NCBI GenBank assembly: GCA_017478485.1
Contig: JAFVDI010000010.1
Coordinates: 1-64,000, forward strand
Direction: 5' to 3'
DNA length: 64,000 nucleotides
Source of the DNA: Clostridiales bacterium
Lineage (GTDB): Bacteria; Bacillota; Clostridia; Saccharofermentanales; Saccharofermentanaceae
The notes beneath the pieces are model-generated. The model saw only the letters and a program-made list of their open reading frames with translations, was not told the DNA's origin and ran no database searches. The position numbers were made by a program, and so were the translations under genes. Positions 60,147 to 64,000 of the stretch are shown here, piece after piece (the first letter of the stretch is position 1; each line of letters begins with the position of its first letter).

Positions 60147-61262
60147 ATGTTGGAACGCATCAAGAAAGACCCTGTTTTATTCATTTCCGGGATACTCGCG
60201 ATAGTATCCTGCTTTTTCGTGCACCCCGATGAAAAGTACATCGGATACATCGATTTCAGGGTCCTCGCGATCCTGTTCTGCATGATGCTCGTTGTCTCGG
60301 AACTCGTGATCCTCGGCGTTTTCGACAAGCTCACGAACAAGCTCCTGTCGAAAGTCCATTCCTCGCGAATTGTGTCCCTGATACTTGTCTGGCTCTCATT
60401 TTTCCTCGGCATGATCCTCACCAACGACGTTACGCTGGTCACCCTGGTGCCTTTCGCGATCGCGCTGATGAAGACGTTTGACGACAGGAAGACACTCACG
60501 TTCACGCTGATCCTCATGACCGTCGCGACCAACCTCGGAAGCATGCAGACGCCGATCGGCAACCCGCAGAACATATATCTTTTCACGCACTACAACATGG
60601 AGATCGGGAACTTCACGCTTCTGATGCTGCCTTATTCTCTGTGCTCGCTGATCCTCGTGACCATCGCGGTCTTCGTGCTCTGCAAGGATCAGAAGATCAC
60701 GCATGAAGAGCCCAAGGAACAAAAGAAGATCCCTGCGGTCAAAGTTGCAATCTGCATCGTTCTGTTCGTCCTAAGTCTTCTGGTGGTCCTTCGCGTGATC
60801 CACTTCCTGATCGCTTTCGGCGTGCTCTTTGCGGTGATGCTCATCATGGACCGCAAAGCCTTCAAGGGCGTTGATTACACGCTCCTCATAACGTTCGTGT
60901 TCTTCTTCGTCTTCGTCGGAAATATGGGCAGGATCGAATTCGTCTATAACGCGATCTCGGGCATCGTCGAAAAGCAGCCCGTGCTCACCGCGATCGCTTC
61001 GTCCCAGGTAATAAGCAACGTCCCCGCGGCTCTGCTGCTGTCGGCGTTTACTGATAACGGCGAGGCCCTCATCATCGGCACGAACCTCGGAGGCCTCGGC
61101 ACGCTCATCGCGAGCATGGCAAGCCTCATCACGTATAAGTTCCACGCGGCGCTCCCCAAGCCCAAGGAGAAGTCAGTCGGCTACGTCGGCGCGTTCACTG
61201 TTGTCAACATCATCTTCCTTGCGGTGCTTCTGGGCGTTTATTTCATCAGCGGTTTGATCTGA
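60147..61262 (+). CDS. SLC13/ArsB-type anion permease
   Basis: The protein has 371 residues with about ten membrane segments. It has the ArsB/NhaD/CitMHS superfamily patterns: LTNDVTLVTLVPFAIALMKT near 92-111, and NLGSMQTPIGNPQNIYLFTH near 130-149. The second half repeats this with SNVPAALLLSAF and NLGGLGTLIASMASL. Substrates could be a divalent anion or arsenite; none can be chosen. TTGATA and TATAAA lie just before the ATG and there is no ribosome site, so the mRNA may be leaderless. Confidence 0.85.
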   Translation: MLERIKKDPVLFISGILAIVSCFFVHPDEKYIGYIDFRVLAILFCMMLVVSELVILGVFDKLTNKLLSKVHSSRIVSLILVWLSFFLGMILTNDVTLVTLVPFAIALMKTFDDRKTLTFTLILMTVATNLGSMQTPIGNPQNIYLFTHYNMEIGNFTLLMLPYSLCSLILVTIAVFVLCKDQKITHEEPKEQKKIPAVKVAICIVLFVLSLLVVLRVIHFLIAFGVLFAVMLIMDRKAFKGVDYTLLITFVFFFVFVGNMGRIEFVYNAISGIVEKQPVLTAIASSQVISNVPAALLLSAFTDNGEALIIGTNLGGLGTLIASMASLITYKFHAALPKPKEKSVGYVGAFTVVNIIFLAVLLGVYFISGLI

Positions 61263-61291
61263 TTATTCCGGGTTTACCTTGAAAAGTTGCT

Positions 61292-61331
61292 GAATCCCGG
61301 TTTTGTCCAAAAGTGGGAGAGTAAGTGGGAA
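61292..61331. repeat. Hairpin family B relative
   Basis: CCCGGTTTTG followed by GGGAGAGTAAGTGGGA resembles the inner half of 34098-34150, in the same orientation of arms. It precedes the family A array as B follows it at 34 kb. Confidence 0.5.
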
Positions 61332-61353
61332 TCAATGGCAAAAAGGCGGAAAA

Positions 61354-61547
61354 CCCCTGTTTGGTCCTCTGTTTTACGGAAAAATGAGGACGTAACAGAG
61401 GACGAGCGGCAAAAACGATGAGAAACCCCTGTTTGGTCCTCTGTTTTACGGAAAAATGAGGACGTAACAGAGGACGAGCGGCAAAAACGATGAGAATCCC
61501 CTGTTTGGTCCTCTGTTTTGCGGAAAAATGAGGACGTAACAGAGGAC
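61354..61547. repeat. Hairpin array family A, three tandem 72-bp units
   Basis: Units start at 61354, 61426 and 61498. The first two are nearly identical over 72 bp; the third has small changes. Each holds GTCCTCTGTT and AACAGAGGAC arms around a 20-base loop, followed by a GCGGCAAAAACGATGAGAA spacer. It is the inverse of 33964-34090. The rest of the 416-base gap holds no gene. Confidence 0.9.
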
Positions 61548-61679
61548 GGGAGCCGCCAATACGCTCAGCAATTAAAACAGGGCTTGAAATGAATTTTTAA
61601 TCCATTTATCGTTAGTTCTGACAGTACTGATCCAAGCTTACCGGTAAGTATTCACACCATCAGGAGGAATACGAGACCA

Positions 61680-62657
61680 ATGAACAGAAATGAACTGAAC
61701 GAACTGATCGGAAAGACGCAGCCGAACATATGCCAGATCGTGGTCCTGAAGGACGGCAGGGAAGTCTATGCCAACGAATGGAACGGCTACAAAAGGGACG
61801 ACTGCGTGCACATCATGTCCGCGACCAAGAGCGTTGTTTCGCTTCTGACCGGCATCGCGTTGGATAAAGGCATGATAAAGAGCATCGATGACCGTGTCCT
61901 GGATTATTTTCCGGACTATCAGGTCAAGCGCGGCGAAAAGACTGCACAAGACGTCACCATCAGGCATCTTCTGACAATGAGGGCGCCTTACAAGTGCAAG
62001 GGCGATCCCTGGTCAAAGGTCTGTTCGAGCAGTGACTGGACGAAGACGTCGCTCGATCTTTTAGGCGGTCGGAAAGGCCTGACTGACGAGTTCAACTATC
62101 AGACGGTATGCCTGCATATATTGAGCGGGATTCTTTATCAGGTCAGCGGCATGAAGACAGTCGATTTTGCGAACGAATATTTTTTCGAGCCGCTGGGCAT
62201 CAGAAAGCATGAGAATTTCTACGCAAGGTCTGCCGAGGAACACAAGGCTTTCACGATCGGAAAGACGCCGAAAGGGAACGTGTGGTTTGCTGACCCCGAA
62301 GGGCTCGGAACGCCGGGATACGGGCTTTGCATGAGCGCGCAGGACATGGCGAAGATAGGGCAGATGTGCCTTGACCGCGGCGAATACGAAGGCCGCCGCG
62401 TGGTGCCGGAATCCTGGATAAAGGACATGACCGTGCCGAGGGAAGTCGAAGGCCCTCATTTCCGCGGGATGCAGTACGGGTACCTGTGGTGGATCATCCA
62501 TCCCGAAAAGAATGTCTATGCGGCGATAGGAAACAGCGGAAACGTGATCTACGTCAACCCCGGAGAGAGCACGGTTGCTGCGGTTGCATCGTATTTCAAG
62601 CCGACGGTGTTTGACAGAGTGGATTTTATAGAGGAAGTTCTTCTCCCGGCACTTTGA
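61680..62657 (+). CDS. Serine hydrolase (PF00144 class C beta-lactamase-like)
   Basis: The protein has 325 residues and no signal peptide. AGGAGG lies 14 bases before the ATG. The SxxK motif is in HIMSATKSVVSLLTGIALDK near residue 48, and the second motif region is DEFNYQTVCLHILSG near 140. A tail with YGYLWWIIHPEKNVYAAIGN carries the Lys/His-Gly type strand. It may be an esterase or peptidase rather than a beta-lactamase. The next lipoprotein is 51 bases downstream. Confidence 0.87.
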   Translation: MNRNELNELIGKTQPNICQIVVLKDGREVYANEWNGYKRDDCVHIMSATKSVVSLLTGIALDKGMIKSIDDRVLDYFPDYQVKRGEKTAQDVTIRHLLTMRAPYKCKGDPWSKVCSSSDWTKTSLDLLGGRKGLTDEFNYQTVCLHILSGILYQVSGMKTVDFANEYFFEPLGIRKHENFYARSAEEHKAFTIGKTPKGNVWFADPEGLGTPGYGLCMSAQDMAKIGQMCLDRGEYEGRRVVPESWIKDMTVPREVEGPHFRGMQYGYLWWIIHPEKNVYAAIGNSGNVIYVNPGESTVAAVASYFKPTVFDRVDFIEEVLLPAL

Positions 62658-62708
62658 TTTTCGCAGATTTGAGTTAGAATGAAACCGGATATAAACGGGG
62701 GATTGAAT

Positions 62709-63278
62709 ATGAGAAAGATAATGGCGGCAGTGCTCTGCCTGGCATTTGTTTTCACATCCGGATGCTCGAGAATGCTCAGCGGCGATAACGATCCGGATCT
62801 TTCGATAGCCGAGCGTGCCAAGACCAAGTACCAGTACGGCAACGGGGAAACTTTTGGCAAGCGTGAGCTTTTTGAAGAGATCATTGATGCATCCAAAAAC
62901 AAAGACACCGGGCGCATCAAAGACCTTTTCTCCGATTACGCGCTTGAACATAATGAATATCTTGAGGATGAGATCGGGGAGTACTTTAAGAGTTTTCCCG
63001 AGATCGACCGGAAAAAGTATGTGTCCTGCTCAATCAGCGGCGGCCACAACCGGGGATCGACAGAATACTACTATATGTATACGATCACATCCCATTTCAT
63101 TGCAAAGGACGGAAAACAGTACCGTTTTATAGGCAAGTGGATAGGCGGATATACGGACGATCCGAGCATGCAGGGCATGCATTCGATCCAGCTGATAAGC
63201 CAGGAGATGTATGACAAACACAAATACCGGGTGCATTCGTGGGAAGACAGGCCCGGCGTGTATTTATATCTTGAATGA
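62709..63278 (+). CDS. DUF5104-like lipoprotein
   Basis: The protein has 189 residues from the ATG at 62709 (GGGGGATT upstream). Signal and lipobox end at FVFTSGC. The mature domain has ELFEEIIDASKNKDTGRIKD then LFSDYALEHNEYLEDEIGEY, typical of DUF5104 proteins, and a strand-rich end with FIAKDGKQYRFIGKWIGGYT. It may fold like an NTF2-type domain. It is followed by a membrane protein 18 bases later. Confidence 0.75.
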   Translation: MRKIMAAVLCLAFVFTSGCSRMLSGDNDPDLSIAERAKTKYQYGNGETFGKRELFEEIIDASKNKDTGRIKDLFSDYALEHNEYLEDEIGEYFKSFPEIDRKKYVSCSISGGHNRGSTEYYYMYTITSHFIAKDGKQYRFIGKWIGGYTDDPSMQGMHSIQLISQEMYDKHKYRVHSWEDRPGVYLYLE

Positions 63279-63296
63279 GATAAAGGAGTGGCCTGT

Positions 63297-63902
63297 ATGA
63301 CTTCACTAACATTTGCCAGCACGTTTTTTCTGATCATAAGCCTTTTGTTATTGGCCGGAGGCGTTCTGCTCTTGGTCTTCGGGATAATTGCCACTGTAAA
63401 GGGAAAGAAGCGCATCGGGTTCATCATAACCGGCGGCATACTGCTCTTTTTCGGCCTGGCAACAACGGTCCTTTCGATAATGTTCGTGAAAGCGACTGCC
63501 GGGACTAATCCCGCATTAATGGCGGAAAATGAATCCGGAGCGTTCTTCTCCTTGATGACCGCGCTTAAGGAAAACGATGCGCAGTCACTTGAAGAATCGT
63601 TTGCGAAAGAGGGGTATTCCGGCGAAGCTCCATATAAGGAAGACGCGGCGGAATTCCTGAAACTGATCGAAGGGAAGGTCACTTCCGTCGATCCTTCGCC
63701 GACCGGAATCAAGTTTAAGAACGGGGAAAAATGCACCACATATAAATACATTGTACGCACCGATGCTGACAAAGTGTACGTTGTCACAGCGGAGATCATG
63801 ACATCGTCTTCCAATGACAGATGTGTGGGAGTCCAGAAAATAAGACTGACAGAAAACGGCGAATTGCTTTACGAGGCGGGAACGTCTCCGTCCCTCGGCT
63901 GA
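63297..63902 (+). CDS. Membrane protein with extracellular domain, unknown
   Basis: The protein has 201 residues from the ATG at 63297 (AAAGGAG eight bases before it). Two hydrophobic segments (TFFLIISLLLLAGGVLLLVF, GFIITGGILLFFGLATTVLS) are followed by an extracellular domain of ~125 residues with FFSLMTALKENDAQSLEESF and YKYIVRTDADKVYVVTAEIM. The fold may be NTF2-like, as in its neighbour. Probably in the same operon. No named family. Confidence 0.65.
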   Translation: MTSLTFASTFFLIISLLLLAGGVLLLVFGIIATVKGKKRIGFIITGGILLFFGLATTVLSIMFVKATAGTNPALMAENESGAFFSLMTALKENDAQSLEESFAKEGYSGEAPYKEDAAEFLKLIEGKVTSVDPSPTGIKFKNGEKCTTYKYIVRTDADKVYVVTAEIMTSSSNDRCVGVQKIRLTENGELLYEAGTSPSLG

Positions 63903-63904
63903 CT

Positions 63905-64000
63905 TCAGCTGACGACCTTGTTCTTGCCGCTCTTCTTGCCCTTGTAGAGATTGTCGTCGGCGGCGCTGATCCATTTGTCTGCCGTGATTCCCGCGGTATA
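63905..64000 (-). CDS. C-terminal end of a GGDEF (diguanylate cyclase) protein, cut by window edge
   Basis: The minus strand is open from the right edge to TGA at 63905-63907. It encodes YTAGITADKWISAADDNLYK then GKKSGKNKVVS. The ADxNLYxGKKSGKNKV pattern is the last helix of GGDEF domains, which make cyclic di-GMP. Only ~31 residues are visible, so the active site and sensor parts are outside the window. Convergent with the previous membrane protein, two bases apart. Confidence 0.8.
   Translation of the reverse strand, partial: YTAGITADKWISAADDNLYKGKKSGKNKVVS

Noticed and set aside
61354..61547. CRISPR array
   Set aside because: The whole 72-bp unit is repeated, including what would be the spacer.
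1..64000. tRNA or rRNA genes
   Set aside because: No T-loop-like GGTTCGAAT pattern in a cloverleaf context and no rRNA-like sequence was noticed; a tool search could still find one.

Overview
The window looks like chromosomal DNA from a Gram-positive anaerobe of class Clostridia, probably a gut- or rumen-type relative of Oscillospiraceae, Lachnospiraceae or Saccharofermentans. The reasons are AGGAGG-type ribosome sites, a CIRCE operator, many small lipoproteins with Thr/Glu-rich linkers after the lipobox, ECF sigma/anti-sigma pairs, CPBP and PrsW membrane proteases and Firmicutes families such as DUF896. This placement is inference. No rRNA or tRNA gene was seen. Region 1-12.6 kb is a decayed mobile-element zone. 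It holds an IS21-type transposase fragment, a Lys/Ala-rich histone-like protein, an AT-rich accessory gene, a CHAP-domain conjugation hydrolase, a VirB4 ATPase that has lost its start, a broken ADP-ribosylglycohydrolase, two copies of an excisionase sequence (one intact gene, one scrap), IS3-type remnants and a parS-like palindrome. Two duplicated scraps, of 136 bp and 104 bp, are stitched together at 7.0-7.25 kb. Between them lie ordinary small genes: an XRE regulator with two CPBP proteases, a TPM-like membrane protein and a zinc-ribbon protein. Region 12.9-22 kb holds an ECF sigma/anti-sigma pair with a secreted metallopeptidase and a nearby PrsW protease, then an LRR protein, a YjbR protein, lipoproteins, a CIRCE-controlled Hsp20 and a penicillin-binding-protein-like serine hydrolase. 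Region 21.7-26.1 kb is a LysR regulator divergent from a redox operon: alpha/beta hydrolase, exported aldo-keto reductase lipoprotein, cyclophilin-like lipoprotein and flavodoxin. Region 26-36.8 kb holds an FkbM methyltransferase, an SGNH hydrolase, a 42-residue basic peptide, small cytoplasmic proteins, an XRE-TPR regulator and membrane or lipoproteins. Region 36.8-49.5 kb holds a membrane-anchored choloylglycine-hydrolase-like enzyme, a two-component system, an M1 metallopeptidase lipoprotein, a second ECF sigma/anti-sigma pair and a GH3 glycosidase lipoprotein. Region 49.5-64 kb holds a SulP transporter, an SH3-NlpC/P60 hydrolase, a LuxE-LuxC-HExxH operon without luciferase, a lipoprotein broken in a poly-A run, a structured RNA leader before a ClpX-like AAA gene, an SLC13/ArsB-type permease, another serine hydrolase and the end of a GGDEF protein. 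The most unusual signal outside genes is a set of intergenic hairpin arrays at about 33.96, 44.45, 47.2, 47.35, 53.2 and 61.35 kb. Each has two or three units in tandem with a regular period, 72-74 bp in three loci and 62-63 bp in the others. Two of the families occur at two distant loci in opposite orientation. A second strong candidate is the roughly 200-nt leader RNA at 58.5 kb, which can form either a long closing stem or a terminator.
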